The position numbers and the translations under genes were made by a program. From Tieghemostelium lacteum (taxonomy: Eukaryota; Evosea; Eumycetozoa; Dictyosteliales; Raperosteliaceae), in assembly GCA_001606155.1 (NCBI GenBank), contig LODT01000041.1, positions 598,449 through 662,448 of the forward strand: a stretch of 64,000 nucleotides of DNA, in the 5' to 3' direction. Below, piece by piece: positions 33,801 to 45,628 of this stretch. The notes beneath the pieces are model-generated. The model was not told the DNA's origin. It saw only the letters and a list, made by a program, of their open reading frames with translations, and made no database searches. Numbering within the stretch: position 1 is the first letter of the stretch; each line of letters starts with the position of its first letter.

Positions 33801-36800
33801 TGATTGGGATAAGTTCAAACTAATCTCACCAGACTATTCTACAACTCTAAATGATCTGATCAATACTACCTATTCCAGTGTAGGCTTTGTCAACAGTAAT
33901 AATGGTGGAGGTAGTGCTCACAACAGTTTGAATGGTCATGGAAGTTCAAAGAAATTATATATTAATAACTCCTATGACTTTTATCAATCTACTACCAATC
34001 CAATTACATTTTTATGTAAACCATTGATTATCTGGACTCCTTTGTTCTGGAGAGAGAATATCATTGATCGTCTACCAAATTTCGAAGAAGAGATTATAAG
34101 TTTCTCACGTAACCTTTTATCAGAGACTAGTAAGTTAATCCTCAACAGAATCAATCTACCCAATGATGAAAAGATCCAACACATGAAAATGCTAGTTTGG
34201 TGTCAATCTGCATCTGACAGAAACATTAGATCCAAGATATCAGCTCTTCAGATTTTCTTGAATCAGAATCTAGGTCATATGATATTCCATCTCTGTCTTG
34301 ATACTTTTGCAACTGAGATTTCCAATCTACCAAATCTAACTTCTCAACAGGTTTTGTATCATCAGATTCTGGAGACTTGTTTCCATAATGTACCCTTTGC
34401 ATGCTCATCTAGAATCCAACAGAAACTCATTGAAATGTTGAGATCTGGTTTGACTTTTCTTGATGCCATTGAAAAACATTTGGAGCATACTATTCAGTAT
34501 CTATTAAACTCACCATTCCGTCTAAAGAGACAACAACAACAGCAACAACAGCAAATGAATAGAATTGATGTTTCAGGTTCTGTAATTGAGAATTATATTA
34601 GTATGGTAGATAACCCATCACATAGTAACAATAATAATAATAGTAACATTACACTACATTCTACTAATAGTAGTATCAATACAAATACACCATTGAATCA
34701 AAGTACTACCAGTCATAATTCTGATGACCTTTCAATGGATGTTGATGACACTTCTGCTAATGTTCAACAAACTACACCACCAACAAGCAAGAAGATTAAA
34801 AGTGTAAATTCCACTTCAAATCTAATGATTGATACCAATAATAGTTCAACTAGTACCACAACAACTACAACAACCAATAATATGCCAAATGACAATTCAG
34901 GTAACTACTTTTCAATTATTAAACAACAACAACCAGTGCAAACAACAGTTTTACCACCACAAACTGTCTCCCCACTCCTTCAATTGTGTATAAGTAAGAT
35001 TTGTCAACATATCCACACATTGACAAATGTAAGAGGTACAACACTACCAGAGGAATTAATTCAAAAGATTATCACATTCCTTATTCAACAAGACCGTATT
35101 AAAGCTGGTGGTGTAATTTTGAATCAATTGGATGATTTATTACTCAGTCGTTTATTAAATTCGTCAATGAATGCTTTGGATTTAGATGGTGCAAAGTTAT
35201 TAACTGGAATCTCATTAAAGACTATTGGCAGTACATGTTCCTATCTTAAAAGATTGTCATTGGCAAACTGCAGTAATATTGCAAGTGACTCTTTGTCTGC
35301 CATTAGTTCAGGTTGTAAGAATCTAGAAGTACTCTCACTTAGAGGTTGTCATCAAATGACTAATCCAGGTGTTGTATCACTAGCTAGAGGATGTCCAAAT
35401 CTCTATGTTTTGGATCTTTCAGGTTGTATAAAACTAACCGATGCTGCCATTCATGAACTCTTTCAAAACTGTAAAAAACTACATTCTTTGGACTTGAGAA
35501 GATGTGTTCAGTTAACTGATGCCTCATTCCAATCATTCAACCTCACAACTCTTGTAAATATCGATTTATTAGAATGTAGTTTTATCACTGATATCTCTGT
35601 TATCAATATCTGTCAATCCAGCGGAAAGACATTGAACAGCATAAAGTTATCTGGTAAGGGTATAACCGATCAATCACTCTTTAAAATTGCAGAGAAATGT
35701 CCATCCTTGTTGGCATTAGAGTTAGTCTGTGAAGGTATTTCAGATCAAGGTGTTCAAGTCATTGGTAAATCATGTACACTCTTACAAACACTCAATCTAT
35801 CAACCTCTAAAAACATTACATCTATGGCATTCCATGTAGCTGAAGATGAAAATCAAATTCCATTTGATCCACAACAACCACAGAATACAGCTACCTATAA
35901 CACAAGTCACAGTGGAAATAACAGTAACCAAAGCTCAACAAACAGTACTACTTCCATCCAATCACATAGTAATCCAACTTTATCTAATAGTTCTATACAC
36001 TCATCTTCCAATAACAGTAATAATGTAAATGCACTGAATAATCATTTATTGATTAATGGTATTGCACCTCAAACTGAAATCACATCACTAAAGAAACTTC
36101 AAATCAATTGGAACTCTTTGATTTACTTAGACCTAAACAGATGTATTGGTATCAATGATTCCAGTGTCTTATCAATTACCAATCAATCACCACTTCTGGA
36201 AACTATAAGTCTAGCATGGTGTACTGATATCAGTGATGAATCTCTAGTTAGCATTGCTCAAAGATGTCCAAATCTAAAGAACATTGATTTAACAAAATGC
36301 AACCAAATCACTGATACAGCTGTTTTAGAACTTGCCAAAAGATCATCTAATAACCTTCAAAGATTAGTTTTGTACTCTTGTACACAAGTTACCGATACCT
36401 CTATAATTGAAGTCTCCAATCAGTGTCATAACCTAATTCATCTCGATGTTTCACAATGTGAAAAGATCACTGATACAGCACTTCTAAAAATCTCACAAGG
36501 TCTCCGTCAATTACGTGTTTTGTGTATGGAAGAATGTGTTATCACTGATGTAGGCGTTTCAAGCCTAGGTGAAATTGCAGAAGGTCATGGATGTCAGAGT
36601 TTAGAAGTTATTAAATTTGGATATTGTCGTTTCATTTCTGATAACTCTCTATTGAAATTGGCAATTGGGTGTCCATTAATTAGCAATCTGGATTTAAGTT
36701 ATTGCAGTAATCTTATTACTCCACGTGCCATTCGTACACTTATAAAATCATGGTCAAAACTACATACACTTCGTCTAAGAGGATACCTTTCTCTCACTAT

Positions 36801-37077
36801 AGATTCTATATTAGAAACACCAGCAATTAAATTAAAGACTGTAAACTTGTCCTGGTGTGGAAATATGGAAGATCAATCATTGATCAGATTTGTAAAGAAT
36901 TGTCCGGCATTAGAAACTCTAGATATCTCAAGATGTACTAAACTCACTGATAATGCATTGGAGTCTGTTATTGATAATTGTAGATCCATAAGAATGGTTA
37001 ATGTTGCTGGTTGTAAAGAAATAACTCCATTTACAATTCAAAAACTCTCGTCACTTGGTAAATCTATTTATAGATAA
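30823..37077 (+). CDS. Giant P-loop NTPase / F-box / AMN1-type LRR protein, 2053 residues
   Basis: A short first exon (30823-30889, MYDYYPQPKTQSS...) joins exon 2 (30983-37077) through a GTATGT/TTTTTAG intron. This reading is preferred over starting at the ATG at 30973, which lies inside the intron. The N-terminal ~320 residues are low complexity (Ser, Asn, Gln, Thr tracts). A P-loop at about 345 (GPVGIGKSFLINTLL) opens a large region that resembles dynamin-like/SLIP-GC-type GTPases in layout, but no clear TKxD motif was found. Near 1377 an F-box-like LPEELIQKIITFL begins, followed to the end by about 20 Cys-type (AMN1) leucine-rich repeats such as LKRLSLANCSNIASDSLSAI. The fusion suggests a ubiquitin-ligase adaptor with a nucleotide-driven module. 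Confidence 0.8.
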
Positions 37078-37245
37078 TAAAACATTAATTTTTATTGTTT
37101 GTGAATTCACATTAACTTCTTCAATTTTTTCTATTTAAATTATTTTGATTAGTAAATATCCTGAAAAAGTATTTTAAAAAATCTATTTTTTTTTTTATTG
37201 ATTTAGATATTAATTTTTTCTTATTAAATACCTATTGATAACTAT

Positions 37246-38451
37246 ATGGAAATTGATAACAATATGGAAATTCCGCTTACTTCAAAAGAAATTAAAGAAT
37301 CTATTCAAGTACCACAAGATAATTTAAATTACCTTGAAAAATATCCTAAAAATGAAATCTATGCTTATATACATGAATTAGTTAGATTTACAGACTATAT
37401 CAACAAAAGTCATGTTATTAAAGAAGATTTTCCCACAGAAAGATATCTATTCATGTTGGACCATTATTTACAATTATTCACCAAATGGATAGGGAGTGGT
37501 TTTTCAGATTGCAAATCAATAGACACTTTTATTAGAGGTCTATTGAGACTATTTGAAATCTCGAATGAATCAAATTTGGAAAGTTTAAAAAATGAACTAT
37601 TAAAATATCCAATCACCAACTATTGCCTTATTGTATTGGATATATTTAATAACAACTCTCAGATATGTCCTATTGAATTAGTAGAAACAGCTACTAAATG
37701 TCTATTAGTTACCAGTACTATACAAAAACTATATCTAAAACAAGATAGTGGGAAATTTATAACCTTTGTAAATTACATAAACAGTATGGTTAAAAAGAAG
37801 TTTCCTGTGGATCAATCAAGAATCTCAGAAAAAGTTTTAGAAGCATTTACAAATATCACCTCTGTAAATGGAGAAATCTTAACTAATTTGGAAAATGATA
37901 ATGATATTGTTAAATTACTTCCTGAAAATTTAAAACAAATAATATCTCATTCAAACAATGAAAATCTAATATGTCAGTGTATTATATTGGCAAAGAATTT
38001 ACTGGTTTCCACTGAATGTTTTGAACAATTTTTTAAAACTGGAATATTAACAATTATTGTAAAAAGATTTACAATGGGTTCAGTCAATGAAATTCATGCT
38101 TGCAGTGTATTAATCATTTCATTGGTAGACATGTTTAAAAACTCAAATAATACTTATAATAATCAAACTATTTTACAATTTCAAGGATGCGCTGTTGCAA
38201 CTATTTACTATATTCTATCAAATGACAGTGATATTAATGGCATGTTGGTAAATCTCCTATTAAAAATGTTTGAGAATGAAATATTACGTAAAACCATTCT
38301 TTCCATAGTACATATTGACGAATCTAAAATAACTGAAAGTCCAATTGATTGGAAAAATAATCTAAGTAGTGTAGATTTAACTTTATACAAAAAACATTGT
38401 TACGACTATTTTGAAAAATCACACATTCCTAAACCAAATACAATAAAATAA
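37246..38451 (+). CDS. Unrecognised helical-repeat protein, 401 residues
   Basis: A single-exon gene with ATG at 37246 (MEIDNNMEIPLTSKEIKESI). It consists of repeated amphipathic helices (ENLICQCIILAKNLLVSTEC, NEIHACSVLIISLVDMF) consistent with an ARM/HEAT fold. No signal peptide and no membrane segment. It follows the giant LRR gene on the same strand after 168 bases. The family is not recognised; a scaffold role is only inferred from the fold. Confidence 0.6.
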   Translation: MEIDNNMEIPLTSKEIKESIQVPQDNLNYLEKYPKNEIYAYIHELVRFTDYINKSHVIKEDFPTERYLFMLDHYLQLFTKWIGSGFSDCKSIDTFIRGLLRLFEISNESNLESLKNELLKYPITNYCLIVLDIFNNNSQICPIELVETATKCLLVTSTIQKLYLKQDSGKFITFVNYINSMVKKKFPVDQSRISEKVLEAFTNITSVNGEILTNLENDNDIVKLLPENLKQIISHSNNENLICQCIILAKNLLVSTECFEQFFKTGILTIIVKRFTMGSVNEIHACSVLIISLVDMFKNSNNTYNNQTILQFQGCAVATIYYILSNDSDINGMLVNLLLKMFENEILRKTILSIVHIDESKITESPIDWKNNLSSVDLTLYKKHCYDYFEKSHIPKPNTIK

Positions 38452-38533
38452 TCATGTTAAATAAAAAAAATAATTTAATATTTTATATGACAATTCAATA
38501 AACGGTTTTATTGATTTAAAGTTTTTAAAGGAT

Positions 38534-39748
38534 TTAGAATAAAATTACTAATAAACCCATGAAGATCATAGCTACTGAGACAGTAAGGAATGATGATGAT
38601 GATGAAGTACAGATAGTTCCAGCTAATGGATCAGTGTTACAGGCGGTACCACTTTGTTGACAGTTGGAGACCATATCACAATATTCAGAACCACAGTTTG
38701 AATAAGCACAAGCATCTGGGGCAAGAGCGTTGTCACCAGTGAATGGAGAAGCACAACCGTTTGATGAGATACATTGGAAGAGGGTGGTGGCTGAGCTCTT
38801 ACATTCAGCTGGAGTCTTGAAGAAGAAAGATTGACAAACACCAGAGAGATTAGAGGCATCGGAACATTGACAAAATTCAGTGTTTTCACATCCGTTTGCA
38901 GAACAGTTGTTGCTAGCGGGGGAAGTGGTAATTGTTTGACAAGTACCAGCAACACATTGTAATGATTGGGAAATATCGCAACCACCTGGGATTGAATTTG
39001 TGCAAACTGCGTCTTTAGCTACACTGAAAAGTGGAGTACATTTGTAATCAGTATTAACTGGGTAACAGGTTGAAGTTGGTTTACATTGGTTGGCAAAACT
39101 TGGGTTACATACACCATTGTCATCAACTTGAGAGATACAAGCACCATCACCATCGGCAGCTGTAGTATCACAGTATTGGGTTGGAAGACAGTGGGAGGCT
39201 AATTGACAAACAGTGGTGACGTCAAAGTTTTCTCTGTCTGGAGTACAGATCCATTCAGTTGAATCACAAATCAAACCATTAACACATTGGAGAGAGGTTT
39301 CACAGGTTTGGTTCAAAGTGAGGTATGGGATCCATTGGCAAGTAGATGGTGAATTAGGAGATGGGGTGTAACAATAGGAACCACTGACACAAACAGTGTC
39401 TTGATCACAAGTATCACCAATATCAGCAACTTCGGTACATCTTTAAAATTATAAAAATAAAAATATTATTAATAAATGTTATAATGAATTATTGGAAATT
39501 TCAGATTTAAAAACTTACTGTCCAAATTCACCATTGGTAATACGACAGTAGAAACCACTACCACACATTAAAAGGTTTTGGTCAAAAGTGTCTGGGCTAT
39601 AAATATTAAATGGAGATTGAATGGTATGGGCGTAGTAATCTCCAGTACATTTGCTACCTTCTTCGACACAACCACCATTGATGTCACAGTTTTGTGTTTG
39701 ACATAAAGCTAATCCTACAAATACAATAATTAATAATATTGATTTCAT
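38534..39748 (-). CDS. Cys-rich secreted surface protein with GPI-type C-terminus
   Basis: Exons at 39748-39519 and 39440-38534 give 378 residues. A signal peptide (MKSILLIIVFVGLALCQ) is followed by about 300 residues of regularly spaced Cys with repeated units of the form C....G..C.....C (CETSLQCVNGLICDSTEW, CQLASHCLPTQYCDT, CDISQSLQCVAGTC). This resembles the Paramecium-surface-antigen-like repeats found in several dictyostelid surface proteins. The C-terminus is Ser-rich and then hydrophobic (FLTVSVAMIFMGLLVILF) with no basic tail, as in GPI-anchor signals. Codon use is more G/C-rich than its neighbours, which suggests high expression. Confidence 0.75.
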
Positions 39749-40334
39749 CCTTTAAAATTTTGATTATAATGATAAATAAAAAAAAAAAAATTATTTTTAG
39801 ATATCTAAAAAAAAAAAAGATATTTTCATTTGTTTTTTTAAATTTTAAGAACAAATTCGGTTTGTATTTTTCTGTGTTATTAAACAGCATCAGTTAGATT
39901 TCAAAAAAAAAACAAGAATCAATACTAAATTTCAAATAAATCGATTAATCAATTGATACAAAACCACCTAAAACGAAATTTCAACATTTTAAACAAATCT
40001 TATCCAAACTTCACTCTGAAATTTAAATTTTTTAATATTTATAAAAATAATAAATTATAATATTTAAAATAATAATTAATCAAATAAATTATAATAGTAA
40101 TCAAAGTAATAGAAAAACATTCTTTAATTAACATTTTTTGATTGTATCCAATTTTAAATGCCATTTTAAAAAAAAATGAGTGAAGACCTCTTTTCGAGTC
40201 AAGGGTTAAAAAAACTTTAAAATCTAAAAGATTTTTTGTTGTGATTAAATTTTTTATGTGAAATTAGATACGTTTTGGTTGTTTTATTACGTTTTATCAC
40301 CACAAAATAACCTTTTCAGACACTGTAAAATATT
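39749..40334. other. A/T-rich intergenic region
   Basis: Upstream of the surface-protein gene and downstream of the four-TM gene. Long A and T runs; nothing coding seen. Confidence 0.4.
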
Positions 40335-41109
40335 TTACACGGGATCAATAATGTTTGAATCAGTAAGAACCCAAGAAATAATAGCAGATGCTAAAGCAGT
40401 TACACCACTGATAACAGTTAGAATCCAACCTAAATAAGGTTTATATTGAACATCAACAGCTGTACTTGAATATTTTCCATTGAACTTCTTATCACATGCA
40501 TCAATGCAATATATAAATTGATTTGTTGGTGTTACAGTATCAAAATTCTTTTCATCTTCTTTGAAACTTCCAGGCAGTGATATAAACATCATCACTGCAA
40601 TGAAGATTAATATGAATATGAGACAATTTAATATTCTAACTGTAAACCATGATGAGAATCCAAATACAGTTTTAAAATATTCAAATTGGATGAGAATAAT
40701 CAAAACAATAGATGCAAATGCAAAAATAAAAGATAATGCTGCCAATGCTAAACCTGTATTAAATACACTATGTACTCTTGAATAAATTGAAAATAAAGTC
40801 AATAATCCATGGAAACTACTCAATAATAGTACCTCTCAAATAGTATGGTATCTGTACATACTTTGGTAATTCATAGGCAGACCATTTTAGATCGGTTTCC
40901 GATTCACTTTTAGGTTGACGTAATTCTACATTTTTTGTAATATAACGTGCATTAAAATAATAATCTGTTGTTGATAGGAAATTGTTGTCCTCAACAGATA
41001 TGTGATACCATGGGAATGCAAAACCTGCTGCTAATAGAACCATAGTCGCTAATACTAATAATAGTACTAGACTTGAAAATTTATTCTCTTTAAAAGTTTT
41101 TATTCCCAT
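40335..41109 (-). CDS. Four-transmembrane protein (claudin-like topology), 242 residues
   Basis: Exons at 41109-40862 and 40815-40335. The unspliced sequence looks frameshifted, but a 46-base GTATGT...GAGTAG intron restores the frame (YELPN then FHGLLTLF). TM segments: about 13-32 (LVLLLVLATMVLLAAGFAF), 100-120 (ALAALSFIFAFASIVLIILI), 135-155 (LNCLIFILIFIAVMMFI) and 210-230 (LGWILTVISGVTALASAII). A large first loop carries W.AYELP and the second loop has two Cys. Similar four-TM proteins form a large dictyostelid family of unknown role. Confidence 0.72.
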
Positions 41110-41403
41110 TTATAATTTATCTGTTTTACTAAACTTATTAAAATAAACTAAAATTTACATATATTATATTATTATAAAGTTAAATAAATAATCCTGCTAT
41201 AATGAATAACACTGTTGTCTAATTTTTAATAATTTAATTTTTTTTTTTTTTTTTGTCTTTCAAATTCAGATAAGGTGTTGTAGGGATTGAATAAAGATCA
41301 CACCACCATAATCACTTTTACACTAAAATGAAATTATATTGCCTTTTTTTATTTCTTTTAAAAAAATTCGAAACCTTTCATAATAATTAAATATCTAAAA
41401 AAC

Positions 41404-42115
41404 ATGGTCAATAATAAAAGAAATTTATCAACACATGATGGTAAAAAGAATAGAGTGAAAAAGTTAAAGCAGGTAGTAGAAGTAGATGACAGCGATGAAA
41501 GTGATGATGAAAAGACCGAGACAGTCTCCAATGAAATTAATCAAAAAACACTAGATAATATCAAAGGGAAGCAGATTGAAGAGGCTAAAGAAATTATCAG
41601 ACAAATGTATGAAAATCCTAAGTTGGCTAATGAAATGAATGGGATCTCCATGAACTCATCTATTAAGGAGGCTGTAAAGTGTGTATATTGAACTTTTTGT
41701 AAATTTAAATTTCTATACTAATTTTCTCTTGCACAGATCAAACAAAAACTATTTTCATTTAAATAGTAACTCTCTATTCCTTCCAAGGTTAGATCCTCCT
41801 GAAAATCCTGTAAATCCTGTAAATCCTCTTGTAAATACTCCTGTAAGTCTTGTTGCTCAATCAACTCCCACAGAACCCCTCAGTGCCAAGCAAGTCCTTG
41901 AGAAGTCGCTTTTTCAAAAACTCAACACACCTTATAGAAGTCGAACTGTGGTGATGTTAAAGGATCTGTTAGTGGAAATTGAAAGTTGGTACGTTGAAAA
42001 GATATTAGATCTTAAAAATGAATTAAGATTCAAGGAATCAATTGAAACCAATGATGCTTTGAAGTTGAATTCTGACCAATTAAAATATCTATTAAACAAT
42101 ATGCATAAAAATTAA
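41404..42115 (+). CDS. Lineage-specific nuclear-type protein, 217 residues
   Basis: Exons at 41404-41678 and 41737-42115 (GTGTGT donor, CACAG acceptor). The N-terminus is basic (NKRNLSTHDGKKNRVKKLKQ), like a nuclear localisation signal, followed by an acidic stretch (DDSDESDDEKTE). A proline-rich PENPVNPVNPLVNTPV repeat lies in the middle, and the C-terminal half is helical (VLEKSLFQKLNTPY, LLVEIESWYVEKILDLKNEL). No known family. Exon 2 and the following F-box N-terminus are duplicated at 48.2-49.25 kb. Confidence 0.62.
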
Positions 42116-42622
42116 TTAAAAAGCTTCAGTTCTTTTTTTTTTTTTTTTTTTTACATTATTTCCTTATGGTGTATATATGGTGTTGTTAATGAATATGAAA
42201 TGCTTTATGTGCTTTCATTTCTGTATTTCTTTTATTCAAAACTAATTTTTCTTAGCTCGGCTAAATTAATTGGTAGCTCGGAAAAATTTGATTTAAAAAA
42301 AACAAACTAATTTGGGTTCATTTGTTTCAACAATGAGTTTACCTCGATTAATATTTGTTAAAATATTCAAATACTTTCAATACAATGAACCTGATGGTAG
42401 AAATTATAAAGTTTATAAATTGATATCACTTTTAAGTAGAGAATGTAGAGATATCATTGCACCTTTATTTTCTTACAAAATAACAATTCACAATTTCAAT
42501 TCAGTTAGAACTTTCTTAAATTTTAATCATCAATATGATAAAGCAGAGTTAACATTAGATACATCAATTTATTCTAGATCAGTAGTTGGTGAAGCAGATA
42601 AAGATCGAACATTTAGAAAAAT
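41644..42622 (+). repeat. Segmental duplication, first copy
   Basis: Covers the end of exon 1 and all of exon 2 of the 41.4-kb gene, the intergenic T run, and the first ~290 bases of F-box copy C. Nearly the same sequence recurs at 48244-49256. Confidence 0.8.
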
Positions 42623-44144
42623 ATATCTATCACATACATACAATATAATACCACTTGTTAAAAAGTTAATAATTGGTAAATATCTTCTCTCTTGGTTGGA
42701 CTACTTTGGACCCAAAAGCTCTTCTCAAATTGAAAGTCTAGAAATTCAATATAAAGAGGATAGAGGTGAAGGATTTGAGAAATATCTCTTTAAAAATACT
42801 CCTTTCCCAATTTCACCTGATCATTTACAAACACTAACCATTGCTAGTTACAAGGATTTAGATGTTGATCCAATATCACAAATATTCCAAAGATATCATC
42901 ATTTGGAGAAACTCATCTTTAGTTATCGTGGTAATTATCGCTGTGGTCCAGAACTCAATAAATTTGAAAAACTCTCAGTTTTATCTCATCTATCTCATCT
43001 GGAATTAGATAGAGTAATAATATCACCAAATGAATTTATTGAATATTTATCAACAACCACATCAAACATTGAAACTCTCATTCTAAACTCTATAAAACTA
43101 AAAGACATCACAGACAATAATAATAACGATATCAATATTAGTAATAAAAATAATAATAACAGTAGTATTGGATTGGAAATTATAATTGAACAAATATCAC
43201 ATTCAAAAACGATAAAAACTTTAAAAATTATAAATCAACATGGAGTAAAATTTCCTTCTATTGATATCAACAGTATCATTGATTTGATAAACAGAAATTC
43301 AACTTTAGAAACTATAATCTATGATACTTTTAATAATGATGATAAATATAATCCATCTCCATCTCCAACAGTAACATCAACAATATCCAATGATAATATC
43401 AACAATCAAACTCTTAAACATCTAAAAATCAGCCAATCTCCGATTGATATTCACACATTATGGATATCAAATTCAAATTTAAGAACAATTAGAATATTGA
43501 ATGAACAACAACCAATATCATTATTTGAAAACCCACAAACATTCCATCACCAATCCATTCGAAAATTACATTTTCTATTCAGAACAACTTTGCAATCTCT
43601 GATTGAAATAATACAACTCAATCTTCCAACTCTCACCACCATTAAAATCAGCACCCAGAATAATAGAAAACAATATGATATTGACTTTGAAACAGTATTT
43701 ACAGCAATTTCCAATAATAATAATATTGATTCAATTTCGATTAAATGTTCAATTAAAATCAAACAATTTCTAAGATTAATCAAAAGAAATATCAAACATC
43801 TCAGGAAGATTCATGTGAATTTAAGATTAAATGCAAAAGGTATTGAAGTTATTGGAAGTAAACTTAACCAAAACACCAATATTCAAGAATTTTCATTCGA
43901 ATCATGGAGCTATTTTAGTTTAATTATTGATATGGTATTAATACTTTTAGAATGTAAACATTTAACATCAATTAAATGTCATGGGTATGGACCCTATACT
44001 AGAACTATCAGTGTTCATGAATTTCCATATGTTTTAAAATTAAATTTAGATCATTTATTAAATGTTCAAATATATTTTCAAAATCAAAAACAATATGAAA
44101 ACATTTTAGATAAATATTTTTACTCAATTCAAAATAACAAATAA
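42333..44144 (+). CDS. F-box/LRR-like multigene family, copy C
   Basis: 603 residues from the conserved ATG at 42333 (MSLPRLIFVKIFKYFQYNEP). F-box-like start, LRR blocks, Asn tract (NNNNDINISNKNNNN), common end YFYSIQNNK. The variable segment near residue 65-85 reads SRSVVGEADKDRTFRK, nearly the same as in truncated copy E, so C is the parent of E. Intact frame throughout. Confidence 0.75.
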   Translation: MSLPRLIFVKIFKYFQYNEPDGRNYKVYKLISLLSRECRDIIAPLFSYKITIHNFNSVRTFLNFNHQYDKAELTLDTSIYSRSVVGEADKDRTFRKIYLSHTYNIIPLVKKLIIGKYLLSWLDYFGPKSSSQIESLEIQYKEDRGEGFEKYLFKNTPFPISPDHLQTLTIASYKDLDVDPISQIFQRYHHLEKLIFSYRGNYRCGPELNKFEKLSVLSHLSHLELDRVIISPNEFIEYLSTTTSNIETLILNSIKLKDITDNNNNDINISNKNNNNSSIGLEIIIEQISHSKTIKTLKIINQHGVKFPSIDINSIIDLINRNSTLETIIYDTFNNDDKYNPSPSPTVTSTISNDNINNQTLKHLKISQSPIDIHTLWISNSNLRTIRILNEQQPISLFENPQTFHHQSIRKLHFLFRTTLQSLIEIIQLNLPTLTTIKISTQNNRKQYDIDFETVFTAISNNNNIDSISIKCSIKIKQFLRLIKRNIKHLRKIHVNLRLNAKGIEVIGSKLNQNTNIQEFSFESWSYFSLIIDMVLILLECKHLTSIKCHGYGPYTRTISVHEFPYVLKLNLDHLLNVQIYFQNQKQYENILDKYFYSIQNNK

Positions 44145-44290
44145 AAATGATAATTATTGGATTGAAAATTTAATTGAACTAGCTATTTTTAGTTTGTTTA
44201 TTATTTAAATTAGTGAGATACAGTGTCTAATATCAATTTATAGAAAGAAAAAAAATTATTAAGTAAAATTTAGAACAGTTAGAAAAAACA

Positions 44291-44375
44291 GGTCAGGTAA
44301 AAAGGTCAGGTAAGATATCAGTATCTATCAAAAGGTCAGATCTCAGGTTTGGCACAATACCTGACCTACCTGACC
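44291..44375. repeat. GGTCAGGT octamer pair with inverted partner
   Basis: GGTCAGGT occurs at 44291-44298 and 44304-44311, and its reverse complement ACCTGACC at 44359-44366 and 44368-44375. A single extra GGTCAG lies between. The two pairs could fold into a hairpin of about 50-base loop. It sits in the spacer after F-box copy C. Function unknown. Confidence 0.6.
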
Positions 44376-44435
44376 TTTTGCCAACTCTGATCAAAAATAT
44401 ATATTGATTTAAATATTTACATATTTTTTTTAAAA

Positions 44436-45400
44436 TTGTATTTAATAACTGTAAACACTGAAAATGGTTATTGGTATATAATTAAACATTCAATTAATCT
44501 TCCAGATCTTATTGATGTACCATTTTATAAAATGGCTAGACAATTTACCAAAAATATAAAAAACACTGAAAACAAAGTATCAATGTCTCAACATTTATTT
44601 TGTGGAAATGAATATGAGAAATTTCGAAATATGGTTAGATATTTTGCCCCAGAATTTGCATATGCCAATTACTTTTTTCAAACTCAAGATTCAGCTCCAA
44701 TGATTAAAAATAGAAAGTATTTCTTAGTGAACCCAATTAAACAAACTATAAGTGAATCATTTGATGCATGTGTTGGTCAAATTAACCAATTTAAAACTAA
44801 ATATTCTATGATTAAAACATCTAGAAATGAATTAATGAAAATGTTCTCTCAATTACCAAAAGAACCTACAGATAATCTTCTAAATAATTGTTGGAACACT
44901 CTCAATTTAAAATCAAATAGTATTAATAAAAATGATAAAGGTGTAACTTTTTACTCTTTTTGTATGTTTTATACAATATTAAACATTTATTCACCAAATA
45001 TTAATAATTATTTATATCAGCCCAGAGAAAAGTAAAAGATTTAAAGGATATTTCAAATTTAAGAGACGAGGTAAAAACATTACAATTAGATTCAAAAAAA
45101 CATTATATATTTTCCGAAGTAAAAACAATCTTTGATTTTGGGGTTGATCTATTTACCAATTTGGGAAAAATCTATATTTTTAGTTTTAACTTTTATAAGT
45201 GTTAATCTAAAATCCAAATGTAAATTCATGGATAAAGATTATTTATTTGATGGTACTTATCAGAAAACTTATGTTTCAACAAATACTTTGTTAAGAATAT
45301 TTATTTCCAACCAACATTCCTCACTGTTGATCCAGTTGGTAAATCTGATTCTATGTTGGATATTCAAACATATAATTATCTTTCACAAATTCATCTCTAA
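44436..45400 (+). pseudogene. Unrecognised gene, probably decayed
   Basis: A 200-codon open frame (44436-45035; first ATG 44532) has normal coding composition (ENGYWYIIKHSINLPDLIDV, NYFFQTQDSAPMIKNRKYF). A GTGTAA donor at 44941 and CAG acceptor at 45020 extend it into DLKDISNLRDEVKTLQLDSK and IFDFGVDLFTNLGKIYIF. A last coding-like piece, NIYFQPTFLTVDPVGKSDSM, occurs near 45300 but needs a poor GTTTTA donor to join in frame. Either a multi-exon gene with weak splice sites or, more likely, a remnant missing its 5' end. Family not recognised. Confidence 0.4.
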
Positions 45401-45628
45401 TAAAAATTTTGAAAATCAAAATAACTTTGCAATTGGTTAAGTTGATTTGGTTGAAATCTATATCCCTTTCATTTATGTATTTCTTTTATGCAAAACTAAA
45501 TTTTTCTTAGCTCGGAACAAATACGATTAAAAAAAAAAATTATTTGAATTCATTTGTTTCACAATTTCCTCATGAGAACAAATACAATTAAAAAAAACAA
45601 ACCTAATTTGGGTTCATTTGTTTCAACA

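Noticed and set aside
30973-37077. Start of the giant LRR gene at the ATG at 30973
   Set aside because: That ATG lies inside a clear intron (GTATGT at 30890, TTTTTAG ending 30982), and a short upstream coding exon joins in frame.
40816-41109. Frameshifted pseudogene of a four-TM protein
   Set aside because: A 46-base GT...AG intron explains the apparent frameshift.
44291-44375. CRISPR-like array
   Set aside because: Only four octamers in inverted pairs with no regular spacers, in a eukaryotic genome.
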